From contig NZ_BBIW01000003.1 of assembly GCF_000732325.1 (NCBI RefSeq), positions 62,001 to 126,000 of the forward strand: DNA of 64,000 bases, given 5' to 3'. Both the position numbers and the translations under genes were made by a program. Every line of letters starts with the position of its first letter. Position 1 is the stretch's first letter. The notes under the pieces were generated by a model. The model saw only the letters and a program-made list of their open reading frames with translations, was not told the origin of the DNA and did not search any database. This document shows positions 52,439 through 59,781 of the stretch, piece after piece. Source of the DNA: Paenibacillus sp. TCA20 (lineage in GTDB: Bacteria; Bacillota; Bacilli; Paenibacillales; Paenibacillaceae).

Positions 52439-52939
52439 GTGAAAGGAAGAAACGAAAGGTTGGTTGGCATCTTTATCGTCATTGCCGGTCTTGTCATCTT
52501 ACTTGGTCAATTGGGCTTTTTCAGCTTTCTTGGACGAAATTTCTGGCCGCTGATATTAATCATTCCAGGAATCCTTCTCCATCTTTTTTACTTCTTTAGA
52601 AATACGAGTGCCGTTATTTTGGTGCCGGCAGGAATTTTAACGGTGTATGGTATTTTCTTCCTCATATGCAGCATTTGGGGATGGCATCTGACCGCATCTC
52701 TATGGCCTGTCTTTATAACAGGGGTTGCGCTGGGATTGTTCGAATATGCTTTATTTGAATACCCGCGGCCTGCAGTGATCTACCGGACATCCATTATTTT
52801 GCTTGCTGTGTCGATCGTGCTCTTGTTCATAACCATGCTCACAACCGGATTTATATATGTCATCGCTGCTATACTGATCTTCGTGGGAATTTGGCTAATC
52901 TTCGGAAGACCTAAACCGACCCGGCGGCGCTTTAGATAA
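52439..52939 (+). CDS. Small membrane protein with LiaF-like transmembrane domain (DUF5668-like)
   Basis: A 166-residue protein made almost wholly of membrane helices (about six), beginning with the paired-helix pattern GIFIVIAGLVILLGQLG, then FWPLILIIPGILL. This pattern is common in LiaI/LiaF-like and DUF5668 proteins. It lacks the soluble LiaF tail, so a stress-sensor role cannot be assumed. It ends with a basic tail (RPKPTRRRFR). GTG 52439 is preferred over longer GTG/TTG options because GGGGTGAAG lies at proper spacing; the start is uncertain. Confidence 0.75.
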   Translation: MKGRNERLVGIFIVIAGLVILLGQLGFFSFLGRNFWPLILIIPGILLHLFYFFRNTSAVILVPAGILTVYGIFFLICSIWGWHLTASLWPVFITGVALGLFEYALFEYPRPAVIYRTSIILLAVSIVLLFITMLTTGFIYVIAAILIFVGIWLIFGRPKPTRRRFR

Positions 52940-52944
52940 GCTAC

Positions 52945-52972
52945 TTGATTTTTAACATTTTTCGTCTATAAT
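52945..52972 (+). promoter_or_regulatory. Sigma-A promoter for typA
   Basis: TTGATT (52945-52950) and perfect TATAAT (52967-52972) have a 16-base spacer. It would make a leader of about 180 bases before typA. Confidence 0.8.
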
Positions 52973-52987
52973 ATAAGGGATATATGT

Positions 52988-53018
52988 GCGTCGGAGTTAT
53001 CACCCGGCGCTTCTTTTG
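52988..53018 (+). terminator. Terminator-like hairpin in the typA leader
   Basis: GCGTCGG (52988-52994) pairs with CCGGCGC (53004-53010), with one G-U pair, and is followed by TTCTTTTG. It lies between the typA promoter and the gene, so it may attenuate. Confidence 0.5.
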
Positions 53019-53040
53019 TGAGTAGGTCGTTATATATGAC

Positions 53041-53122
53041 AAGAATCGAACTTTATGACTTTGCATCATGAACTTGATTCAAGAATCAAACTTCATGACT
53101 ACATTATCATGAATTTTGATTC
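53041..53122 (+). repeat. Tandem palindromic repeat in the typA leader
   Basis: Two direct copies of a 40- and 42-base unit (53041-53080 and 53081-53122) both begin AAGAATC and end TTGATTC. Each copy is itself an inverted repeat. In the second copy GAATCAAACTTCATGA matches the complement of TCATGAATTTTGATTC at 15 of 16 positions. The message can therefore form two adjacent hairpins just before the typA ribosome site. Confidence 0.75.
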
Positions 53123-53160
53123 AAATAGAAATGATTTTGGAAAGGATATGGATATAAACC

Positions 53161-55002
53161 ATGCATGTAAGAGAGAATATTCGCAATATTGCGATCATTG
53201 CCCACGTTGACCACGGCAAAACAACACTTGTAGACAAACTGCTTCAACAATCCGGAACCTTCCGCGAACATGAGGCCGTACAAGAACGCGCCATGGACTC
53301 CAATGATCTGGAACGTGAACGCGGGATTACGATCCTTGCCAAAAATACTGCGATCAATTATAAAGATTTCCTTATCAACATTGTGGATACACCAGGACAC
53401 GCCGACTTTGGCGGCGAAGTAGAACGGATTATGAAAATGGTTGACGGCGTACTGCTCGTAGTCGATGCGTATGAAGGCTGCATGCCGCAAACCAAGTTTG
53501 TATTGCGCAAAGCTCTGGAGCATAACCTGACGCCAATCGTTGTTGTTAACAAAATTGACCGCCCGGCAGCTCGTCCGGCTGAGGTTATTGATGAAGTGCT
53601 TGACCTGTTCATCGAGCTTGGCGCTAATGATGAGCAGCTTGACTTCCCGGTTGTATATGCTTCTGCACTTAACGGTACTTCAAGCATGGATCCTGAGAAA
53701 CAAGATGATAACATGATGAGTCTGTATGAGACGATTGTAGAACACATTCCTCATCCGACAGAAAGTGTTGACGAGCCGCTGCAGTTCCTCGTAACACTGA
53801 TGGATTACAATGAATATCTGGGTCGTATTGCCATTGGACGCGTAAACAGAGGCGTTATTCGTCAAGGACAGGCTGTAACAGTTATTCAACGTGATGGATC
53901 CTTTAAATCTGCACGCATTGAGAAATTGTTTGGATTCCAAGGGCTGAAGCGCGTAGAAGTAGCTGAGGCGGGTGCAGGGGATATCGTTGCTATTGCAGGT
54001 ATTAAGGATATTAATATTGGTGAAACGATTGCTGATCCAGCTAACCCTGAAGCGCTGCCGGTTCTTAAGATTGATGAGCCAACGCTTCAAATGACTTTTC
54101 TTGTGAATAACAGTCCTTTTGCTGGACGCGAAGGTAAATGGGTAACGTCCCGTAGACTTCGTGACCGTCTGTTCAAAGAGCTTGAAACGGACGTAAGTCT
54201 TCGCGTCGAAGAAACAGACAGCCCGGATGCTTATGTTGTATCTGGCCGTGGTGAGCTTCACCTAGGTATCTTGATTGAGAACATGCGCCGTGAAGGCTAT
54301 GAGCTTGCGGTATCCAAACCGGAAGTTATCATTAAAGAGATTGATGGTAAGAAAATGGAGCCGATTGAGCGCCTAATGATCGATATTCCTGAAGAGAGCA
54401 TGGGTGCGGTCATGGAGAGCCTGGGTTCCCGTAAAGCCGAAATGGTCAATATGATCAATTCTGGTAACGGCCAGGTTCGTCTTGAGTTCCTGATCCCTGC
54501 ACGCGGCTTGATTGGATATCGTACGAACTTCTTGACACTTACTCGCGGCTATGGCGTAATGAACAATGCATTTGACAGCTATGGTCCACTCGTAGGCGGC
54601 CAAGTTGGCGGACGTCATCAGGGCGTTCTCGTATCCAGTGAGAATGGTACATCAACCTTCTATGGTATGATTGGTGTTGAAGACCGCGGTATGTTATTCC
54701 TTGATGTGGGTACGGAAGTTTATGAAGGAATGATCGTTGGTGAACACAATCGTGACAATGACATCGTTGTAAACATCTGTAAGGAGAAACAATTGACTAA
54801 CGTTCGTTCCGCAACCAAGGACGATACAGTGAAGATGAAGACTCCTATAATCTTCTCCTTGGAGCAAGCTCTGGAGTACTTAAATGATGATGAACTGTGT
54901 GAGATCACACCGAAGTCCGTTCGTCTTCGTAAGAAGCTCCTGAATAAGAGTGAGCGTGAGCGTGCAGAGAAGCATCGCAAAATGTCCCAAGCTAATCTAT
55001 AA
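53161..55002 (+). CDS. typA: Translational GTPase TypA/BipA
   Basis: A 613-residue ribosome-binding GTPase (YlaG). G1 AHVDHGKTT lies at 14-22, the switch region is [13 protein letters not shown]3 is [11 protein letters not shown] and G4 is NKID. EF-G-like domains II, III and V follow, then the BipA-specific C-terminal domain. It is involved in ribosome assembly and stress or cold adaptation in other bacteria. ATG 53161 follows GGAAAGGATATGG. The unusual leader and the link to ylaH downstream are noted separately. Confidence 0.97.
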   Translation: MHVRENIRNIAIIAHVDHGKTTLVDKLLQQSGTFREHEAVQERAMDSNDLERERGITILAKNTAINYKDFLINIVDTPGHADFGGEVERIMKMVDGVLLVVDAYEGCMPQTKFVLRKALEHNLTPIVVVNKIDRPAARPAEVIDEVLDLFIELGANDEQLDFPVVYASALNGTSSMDPEKQDDNMMSLYETIVEHIPHPTESVDEPLQFLVTLMDYNEYLGRIAIGRVNRGVIRQGQAVTVIQRDGSFKSARIEKLFGFQGLKRVEVAEAGAGDIVAIAGIKDINIGETIADPANPEALPVLKIDEPTLQMTFLVNNSPFAGREGKWVTSRRLRDRLFKELETDVSLRVEETDSPDAYVVSGRGELHLGILIENMRREGYELAVSKPEVIIKEIDGKKMEPIERLMIDIPEESMGAVMESLGSRKAEMVNMINSGNGQVRLEFLIPARGLIGYRTNFLTLTRGYGVMNNAFDSYGPLVGGQVGGRHQGVLVSSENGTSTFYGMIGVEDRGMLFLDVGTEVYEGMIVGEHNRDNDIVVNICKEKQLTNVRSATKDDTVKMKTPIIFSLEQALEYLNDDELCEITPKSVRLRKKLLNKSERERAEKHRKMSQANL

Positions 55003-55060
55003 TATGTAAATAATACGCTTGGAAAAGAGAGCATGAACTTGAAAGGAGCTGAACGCCGCC

Positions 55061-55363
55061 ATGCAGGCATGGTTTGCGTCACACCCGATCGTAAGTTATG
55101 TGGTTATATTTGTACTGATTACTTATGTCTACAATAAGGTATTTCGCCCGCAGCAGAAAATGCCATTACTCAAGGAGATATTACTGTACATTTTGATGGC
55201 CATCGGCTCCTTCATGCTGCTCGTTTTCCAAATTGATAAATTGCCGATTATTCAATGCTTGCTTGTCGCAGTAGCACTGATGCTGCTGGTCAGAATCCGT
55301 TATTTTGTGGAAGCAAGGCAGAAGAAAAAAGCGGAGTCTTCTGGAGAGACTAGTAAGATGTAG
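55061..55363 (+). CDS. ylaH: YlaH-like membrane protein
   Basis: A 100-residue protein with three hydrophobic segments (SYVVIFVLITYVY, ILLYILMAIGSFMLLVF, CLLVAVALMLLVRI) and a basic, hydrophilic C-terminus. B. subtilis ylaH has this family and also follows typA. Function unknown. ATG 55061 follows GAAAGGAGC, 58 bases after typA, so it is likely read with typA. A terminator follows. Confidence 0.88.
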   Translation: MQAWFASHPIVSYVVIFVLITYVYNKVFRPQQKMPLLKEILLYILMAIGSFMLLVFQIDKLPIIQCLLVAVALMLLVRIRYFVEARQKKKAESSGETSKM

Positions 55364-55398
55364 CTTTAGTAAAGACAACTTCATATGCGCACATTAGA

Positions 55399-55425
55399 GA
55401 GACCGCCCTAATCAGCGGTCTTTCC
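55399..55425 (+). terminator. Rho-independent terminator
   Basis: AGACCGC and GCGGTCT flank CCTAATCA, followed by TTCCGTTCTTCTT. It ends typA-ylaH. Confidence 0.8.
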
Positions 55426-55477
55426 GTTCTTCTTGGAGCTGTAAAACATATTGTCATTTTGGATGATATGTCCAGAT

Positions 55478-55506
55478 TTGAAATGCGCCAGCGGTGGCGG
55501 TAATAT
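55478..55506 (+). promoter_or_regulatory. Possible promoter for the LCP gene
   Basis: TTGAAA (55478-55483) and TAATAT (55501-55506) are separated by 17 bases, about 45 bases before the coding start. The -10 is only partial. Confidence 0.4.
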
Positions 55507-55550
55507 GTAAGAGCAACCATAGAAATGTATAAAGGTGTTGAGTTTATAAT

Positions 55551-56627
55551 ATGAGTATGGGATCTAATGGATTGCCTCCACGGAATAGAGGCGGCAAGAA
55601 CAACGAGAACAATGCAGCGCAGACAACGCCCAAGCAGAAAGTGAAAGTGAAGAAGAAGAGTCCAGTAAAGACATTTATGAAGTTGGTATTATCCCTCATT
55701 GTTATAGGATTGATCGCAGGTATAGGCTATTTGTACATGGTATTTAATGATGTGATCGACACAGGGAACAACGACCCCGTAGCAGCTGAAGATTCAGCCA
55801 AGGTGAAGCCGCAGACGATGCTGATCTTAGGAACAGACTATCGAGAGGAGACAGGTACTCATCTGTCTGACGTGGTGATGGTAGCCTCACTGCATCCGGA
55901 GACGAAATCTGCGACCATAGTATCACTGCCGCGTGACACGCTGGTTCAGCTCGAAGGTTATACGGAGAGGAAGCTGAATGAGTTCTATCCTCGCTTTAGA
56001 GCTGCGGCGAATGAATCAGGTATTTCAGCTGAGGAAGAAATGCGGGTTATGCTCGGCAAATACTTGGATGTGGACATTAATTACGTCACCGTGCTGAACT
56101 TCAAGGCGTTTGAAGAGATCGTGGATGCCTTGGGCGGAGTCGATGTGAATGTGAATCAGAACATGTGCTATAGGGATACCGCGGATGATACCGATATTAA
56201 TCTCACTGCGGGTCAACAGACCTTGAACGGAGAAGATGCACTAGGCTATGTACGCTACCGTAAATCAAACTGTGATCCCAAAACGCCGGCTTCCGACGAT
56301 TTCTCCCGTAACCAGCGTCAAAGCGAAGTTCTTCACTCGCTGATGGATCAAATGAAGTCTCTTGGCGGTGTCACGAAGATTGGTAAAGTCGTGGGTGCTG
56401 TCGATGACAATATGACGACAACGGTAGAAAGTGATCAGGTTAAGAATTTCATTTCAACCTATTGGAACCTTCCAAAAGAAAGTGTAAACTTTGTGCCGGT
56501 GACAGGAACATGGAACAGCCCCTATGTATATATTAATCAAGGGGAGTTAGACCAAGCGAAGCAAGCACTAGCCAAAGAGCTGGCAGGCGAGCATACATCT
56601 GCAGCTGCTGAAGCTTCGGAGAAATAA
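55551..56627 (+). CDS. LytR-CpsA-Psr (LCP) family cell-wall ligase
   Basis: A 358-residue protein. A basic cytoplasmic tail (residues 1-38) and one membrane helix (about 41-65) precede the extracytoplasmic LCP domain. Conserved motifs include TMLILGTDYREE, LSDVVMVASL, VSLPRDTLV, ALGGVDVNV and RYRKSNCDP with RNQRQ near residue 255. LCP enzymes move wall teichoic acids or other glycopolymers from lipid carriers to peptidoglycan. The C-terminal 25 residues are Ala/Glu-rich. The ribosome site AAAGGTG is about 14 bases from ATG 55551; ATG 55557 is an alternative. Confidence 0.93.
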   Translation: MSMGSNGLPPRNRGGKNNENNAAQTTPKQKVKVKKKSPVKTFMKLVLSLIVIGLIAGIGYLYMVFNDVIDTGNNDPVAAEDSAKVKPQTMLILGTDYREETGTHLSDVVMVASLHPETKSATIVSLPRDTLVQLEGYTERKLNEFYPRFRAAANESGISAEEEMRVMLGKYLDVDINYVTVLNFKAFEEIVDALGGVDVNVNQNMCYRDTADDTDINLTAGQQTLNGEDALGYVRYRKSNCDPKTPASDDFSRNQRQSEVLHSLMDQMKSLGGVTKIGKVVGAVDDNMTTTVESDQVKNFISTYWNLPKESVNFVPVTGTWNSPYVYINQGELDQAKQALAKELAGEHTSAAAEASEK

Positions 56628-56646
56628 AGCATCTGCAAAATATCTG

Positions 56647-56675
56647 TTCAAACCATGGAGAAGTAGTGATATAAT
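56647..56675 (+). promoter_or_regulatory. Promoter with extended -10 upstream of a short ORF
   Basis: The extended -10 TGATATAAT (56667-56675) has a perfect TATAAT. A weak TTCAAA (56647-56652) lies 17 bases upstream. It lies after the LCP stop and 47 bases before a 41-codon ORF. Confidence 0.65.
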
Positions 56676-56721
56676 GTGGATGTATCCCATAGATGGAAAT
56701 TCATTAGCGGAGGTCCTGTCT

Positions 56722-56847
56722 ATGTCCAATTATGCTAATCGAATGGAATATCGCTCTCTTCATATGAATATGCTGACAAATGCACTGTTTTGTCATGAAT
56801 ACAAGCCCGGTGAACGCTGTTCACTGGGCTTTTTGTATTTCATGTGA
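56722..56847 (+). CDS. Short ORF, 41 codons, unknown
   Basis: This open frame starts at ATG 56722 and follows GCGGAGG at good spacing. It encodes MSNYANRMEYRSLHMNML followed by an NALFCHEYKPGERCS segment and ends at TGA 56845-56847. A terminator hairpin (56803-56835) overlaps its 3' end. It is therefore either a true small gene or a leader peptide, or simply a chance frame in an RNA gene. No family is recognised. It lies between the LCP gene and the PIN-PhoH gene. Confidence 0.4.
   Translation: MSNYANRMEYRSLHMNMLTNALFCHEYKPGERCSLGFLYFM
56803..56835 (+). terminator. Rho-independent terminator
   Basis: AAGCCCGGTGAAC and GTTCACTGGGCTT form a 13-position stem with a GCT loop and trailing T run. 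It closes a transcript of about 150 bases beginning near 56682. The remaining 56848-57000 has no gene and no clear promoter for the next gene. Confidence 0.9.
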
Positions 56848-57000
56848 TGAACGATCATATTCCACGGATATTTTCAGGAAATTGTACAATTATTTGCTCC
56901 CGGTCGAATACATTTAGATATGGGATACACGATTGTCCTTATCGCTGCCCATAGCTTGCCCTAGCTGTGCTTAAAAGACGCCGCCTTGGAGGGGATACCA

Positions 57001-58332
57001 ATGAAAAAAATTTTTGTGTTGGATACGAATGTGCTGCTTCATGATCCGGGCGCCATTTATGCTTTTGACGAGCATGAAGTTGTCATTCCTGCCGTAGTGC
57101 TGGAGGAAATCGACTCCAAAAAGCGTAATGCAGATGAAATAGGGAGAAATGCGAGATATGTCTCGCGTTCATTAGATGGATTAAGGGAGCAGGGACATTT
57201 GCACAGCGGAGTACCATTACCGAATGGCGGAAACTTAAAGGTTGAACTAAATCACCGCAGTTTCATAAGAGTACAGGAGATGTTTGGCGAAGTAACGAAT
57301 GACAATCGTATACTGGCCGTTGCACTCAATTATCAGCTGGAGCAGGAGGATAAGGAGGAGCCGCGGGATATTGTATTAGTTAGCAAGGATGTACTCGTTC
57401 GTATCAAGGCAGATGTACTAGGCCTCAATACACAGGATTATTTGTCTGATCGTACTGCAGATCCAAGTGAATTATATCCGGGGTATACTGCGATTAGAGT
57501 CCATCCTTCCGTAATTGATGAATTTTATACGTATCGTTTTCTGCCAATTAAGCCATTGCAGCTAACCTATAATCTGTATCCGCACGAATTTATTATATTA
57601 AAGGACGAGATGGGCACGGGAAAATCAGCCCTCCTTAAGGTGAATCAGGAGGCTACCAAGCTGGAGCCTCTATATCTCAGCAATGATCCGGTCTGGGGGA
57701 TTGTCGCACGTAATGCACAACAGAGAATGGCATTAGAGCTGCTCTTAAATGATGATATACCCTTGGTGACAATTACAGGTAAAGCCGGGACAGGGAAAAC
57801 ACTGCTTGCCCTTGCCGCAGGACTTCTAAAGGTTGAGGATGAGCATAAATACAAAAAGCTTCTTATAGCAAGACCCGTGGTTCCGATGGGTAAGGACATT
57901 GGTTACCTTCCAGGAGAAAAAGAAGAGAAGCTTCGCCCTTGGATGCAGCCGATCTATGATAATCTGGAATTTTTGTTCGATACAAAAAAAGCGGGGGACA
58001 TCGATAAAATACTCATGGGACTCGGCAGTATTCAAGTAGAAGCACTCACTTATATCCGGGGCAGATCGATTCCTGGACAGTTTATCATTATTGATGAGGC
58101 TCAGAATCTATCGAAGCATGAAGTAAAGACCATTGTCTCTCGTGTAGGTGAAGGAAGCAAGATCATTCTGATGGGTGATCCAGAGCAAATAGACCATCCA
58201 TATCTTGACTCAGCAAGCAACGGCTTAACATATATTGTGGAGCGATTCCGTCAGGAAGGGATCAGCGGACACATTATGCTGGAAAAAGGCGAACGCTCCA
58301 AGCTCGCTCAACTGGCAGCAGATCTTTTGTAG
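57001..58332 (+). CDS. ylaK: PhoH family protein with N-terminal PIN domain
   Basis: A 443-residue protein fusing a PIN nuclease-like domain (FVLDTNVLL at residues 6-14, further acids to about 150) to a PhoH ATPase domain. The P-loop GKAGTGKT is at 260-267, and Walker B FIIIDEAQN is near 360. Such PIN-PhoH proteins act as ATP-dependent RNA-cleaving helicases in relatives. ATG 57001 follows TTGGAGGGG; TTG 56986 is inside that site. Its position after typA-ylaH corresponds to B. subtilis ylaK. It is the second PhoH protein in this window. Its terminator is interrupted by an IS element. Confidence 0.93.
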   Translation: MKKIFVLDTNVLLHDPGAIYAFDEHEVVIPAVVLEEIDSKKRNADEIGRNARYVSRSLDGLREQGHLHSGVPLPNGGNLKVELNHRSFIRVQEMFGEVTNDNRILAVALNYQLEQEDKEEPRDIVLVSKDVLVRIKADVLGLNTQDYLSDRTADPSELYPGYTAIRVHPSVIDEFYTYRFLPIKPLQLTYNLYPHEFIILKDEMGTGKSALLKVNQEATKLEPLYLSNDPVWGIVARNAQQRMALELLLNDDIPLVTITGKAGTGKTLLALAAGLLKVEDEHKYKKLLIARPVVPMGKDIGYLPGEKEEKLRPWMQPIYDNLEFLFDTKKAGDIDKILMGLGSIQVEALTYIRGRSIPGQFIIIDEAQNLSKHEVKTIVSRVGEGSKIILMGDPEQIDHPYLDSASNGLTYIVERFRQEGISGHIMLEKGERSKLAQLAADLL

Positions 58333-58424
58333 GCCATTTATTTCCCGGAAAATGAAAAAAAGCGAAAAAGAACCGGATGCTATGGTCATAACCCTGTCAA
58401 GTAGACAAGAAAAAAGAGACACTA

Positions 58425-59291
58425 TTATGCTGCGACCGTTTCTCGGTATTCCACCGGGGAACGGTCGTTTAGTTTCTTCTGAAAGCGTTCGTGGTTATAA
58501 AATGAAACGTATTCTTGGATAGCCTGTTCCAAGTCAGAAACCGATTCTAGATGTGTTAAATATATTTTTTCGGTTTTCAGATGTGAAAAGAACGATTCAA
58601 TACAGGCATTGTCAAAGCAGTTTCCACGTCTAGAATGGCTGCCGACGATTCCCAGCTTGGTAAGTTTACTGTTAAACGGCTTTGAGGTGTATTGAAATCC
58701 CTGATCAGAATGCAGGAGGACACCTGTTAGATCTGTTTTCTCACAGAGCATGTCTACTGTTTTTGTGACAAGCAAGAGATCATTTCGCTCGGACAGATGC
58801 CAAGCCACAACCTCGTTGTTAAATAAATCCTGGATTGCGGAGAGATACACAAAACGCTCTCCCACACGAATGTATGTAATGTCAGTGACTAGTTTACGTA
58901 GCGGTGCCTCAGCATGGAATTGACGTTCCAGCCGATTGGGATGAACCACCGAAGCTTGCTTGCCGAAAAAGCGTCGTTTCTTCCGGATCACAGAGCGAAT
59001 CCCCAGCTTCTTCATAAGTCGGTAAACGCGTTTGTGGTTAACGTGTAGCCCTTCTCGTTTCAAAGCCACCGTCATACGCAAGTAGCCAAAATACGGGTGC
59101 AGTCGGTGTATGGCCATGATATGCTCTTCCAGCAACTTCTCTTGCAGCATAAGGGATTTCAAATGGCTTCCCCTTTTACGCCATTTGTAGTAGCCTGCGC
59201 GTGAGACTTCCGCTAATTTTAGGAGCCATCCTAATGGATATTTCAGCCGCATCTCCTCAACGATTTCATACCGACTCGATTTACTCGTCAC
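58425..59291 (-). CDS. IS3-family transposase OrfB (DDE integrase domain)
   Basis: A 288-residue orfB starting at GTG 59291, which overlaps the normal orfA stop. An HTH_21-like segment (HPYFGYLRMTVAL) precedes the rve integrase core, with catalytic D137 (VTDITY), D196 (LHSDQGFQY) and E232 (CIESFFSHLK) intact. OrfB is normally made as an OrfAB fusion by -1 frameshifting on a slippery site present upstream. The reading frame itself is undamaged to a natural C-terminus. Confidence 0.93.
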   Translation of the reverse strand: MTSKSSRYEIVEEMRLKYPLGWLLKLAEVSRAGYYKWRKRGSHLKSLMLQEKLLEEHIMAIHRLHPYFGYLRMTVALKREGLHVNHKRVYRLMKKLGIRSVIRKKRRFFGKQASVVHPNRLERQFHAEAPLRKLVTDITYIRVGERFVYLSAIQDLFNNEVVAWHLSERNDLLLVTKTVDMLCEKTDLTGVLLHSDQGFQYTSKPFNSKLTKLGIVGSHSRRGNCFDNACIESFFSHLKTEKIYLTHLESVSDLEQAIQEYVSFYNHERFQKKLNDRSPVEYRETVAA

Positions 59292-59588
59292 TCCCCGTGT
59301 AGATTTGGATACCGCTTTTTTAAGTACTCGATCTCAGCTCTCAAATATGCCATTTCTTCTTCTATTGCTTGTAAACTTCGATTTCGGTCGTCCTTTACGA
59401 GGTGCCTCTTGCTTAAATGGCTGGCCTTCACGGTACCGCTTTACCCACACTACTACCTGTGACTTATTTCGAATTCCAAGTTGTCTGGCCACCTCTCTGT
59501 ACGATATATTTCCCTCGGTAACCAGTCTAACGGCTTGCATTTTTAACTCTTCAGGATAACTGTTATTAATACGGCCTGTTTTCCCCAC
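59288..59588 (-). pseudogene. IS3-family OrfA, frameshifted
   Basis: OrfA starts at GTG 59588 with GGAGGGG seven bases upstream. The first 70 residues form the helix-turn-helix (PEELKMQAVRLVTEGNISYR, then RNKSQVVVWVKRY). After GRPKSKFTS, an extra base near 59364-59370 shifts the frame and gives early stop at 59334. The +1 frame continues with IEEEMAYLRAEIEYLKKRYP and ends at TGA 59290-59288, the usual leucine-zipper tail. The damage probably prevents OrfAB production. Confidence 0.75.
59315..59321 (-). promoter_or_regulatory. Programmed -1 frameshift heptamer of the IS
   Basis: A AAA AAG (minus strand 59321-59315) is in the correct phase of the intact orfA frame (TTA AAA AAG). A -1 slip leads directly into the open orfB frame. 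This is the standard IS3-family signal. Confidence 0.75.
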
Positions 59589-59733
59589 AAAAAATCCCCT
59601 CCGGTCTCCAACGTTTAAGTCCATCTTACCAGATGTCTTTTTTACGTTGTCTACCATGAGGGGATAATACCAGCTATTCCGGTTCTTTTCTTTGACTAGC
59701 TAATCACTAGATTGAAATGAGAGAGAAGTTAAT

Positions 59734-59763
59734 AGGACAAGCGGACTATACATTTGGTACAAT
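59734..59763 (+). promoter_or_regulatory. Possible promoter for the solute-binding-like gene
   Basis: AGGACA (59734-59739) and TACAAT (59758-59763) are separated by 18 bases, with an upstream TGG giving an extended -10. It lies about 19 bases before the coding start at 59782. Confidence 0.5.
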
Positions 59764-59781
59764 AATGGGGTGAGGTTGGAT

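Larger units (their letters stand above)
58392..59663 (-). mobile_element. IS3-family insertion sequence
   Basis: A 1.27-kb element with overlapping orfA and orfB on minus. The ends share GTAGACAA close to both termini, followed by A-rich stretches and AGACA or GAGACA. Outside, both flanks carry ATAA (58388-58391 and 59664-59667), a candidate 4-bp target duplication. The exact tips are uncertain, because the C/G-rich bases at the ends (CCC and GGGG) could also be host palindrome. It was inserted in the loop of a terminator. The orfA frame is broken, so autonomous movement is doubtful. Confidence 0.85.
58366..59689 (+). terminator. Terminator of the PIN-PhoH gene, split by an IS element
   Basis: Left half 58366-58391 and right half 59664-59689 fit together. 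AAAAGAACCGGA (58366-58377) is an exact complement of TCCGGTTCTTTT (59678-59689), and TGGT pairs with ACCA near the loop. Removing the IS and one ATAA copy restores a hairpin with a six-base CATAAT loop and trailing T-rich sequence. The two halves now lie 1.27 kb apart. Confidence 0.75.

Noticed and set aside
53041-53122. CRISPR-like or attachment-site repeat
   Set aside because: The two copies are directly adjacent, with no spacers and no cas or integrase genes. Each is a hairpin in a leader.
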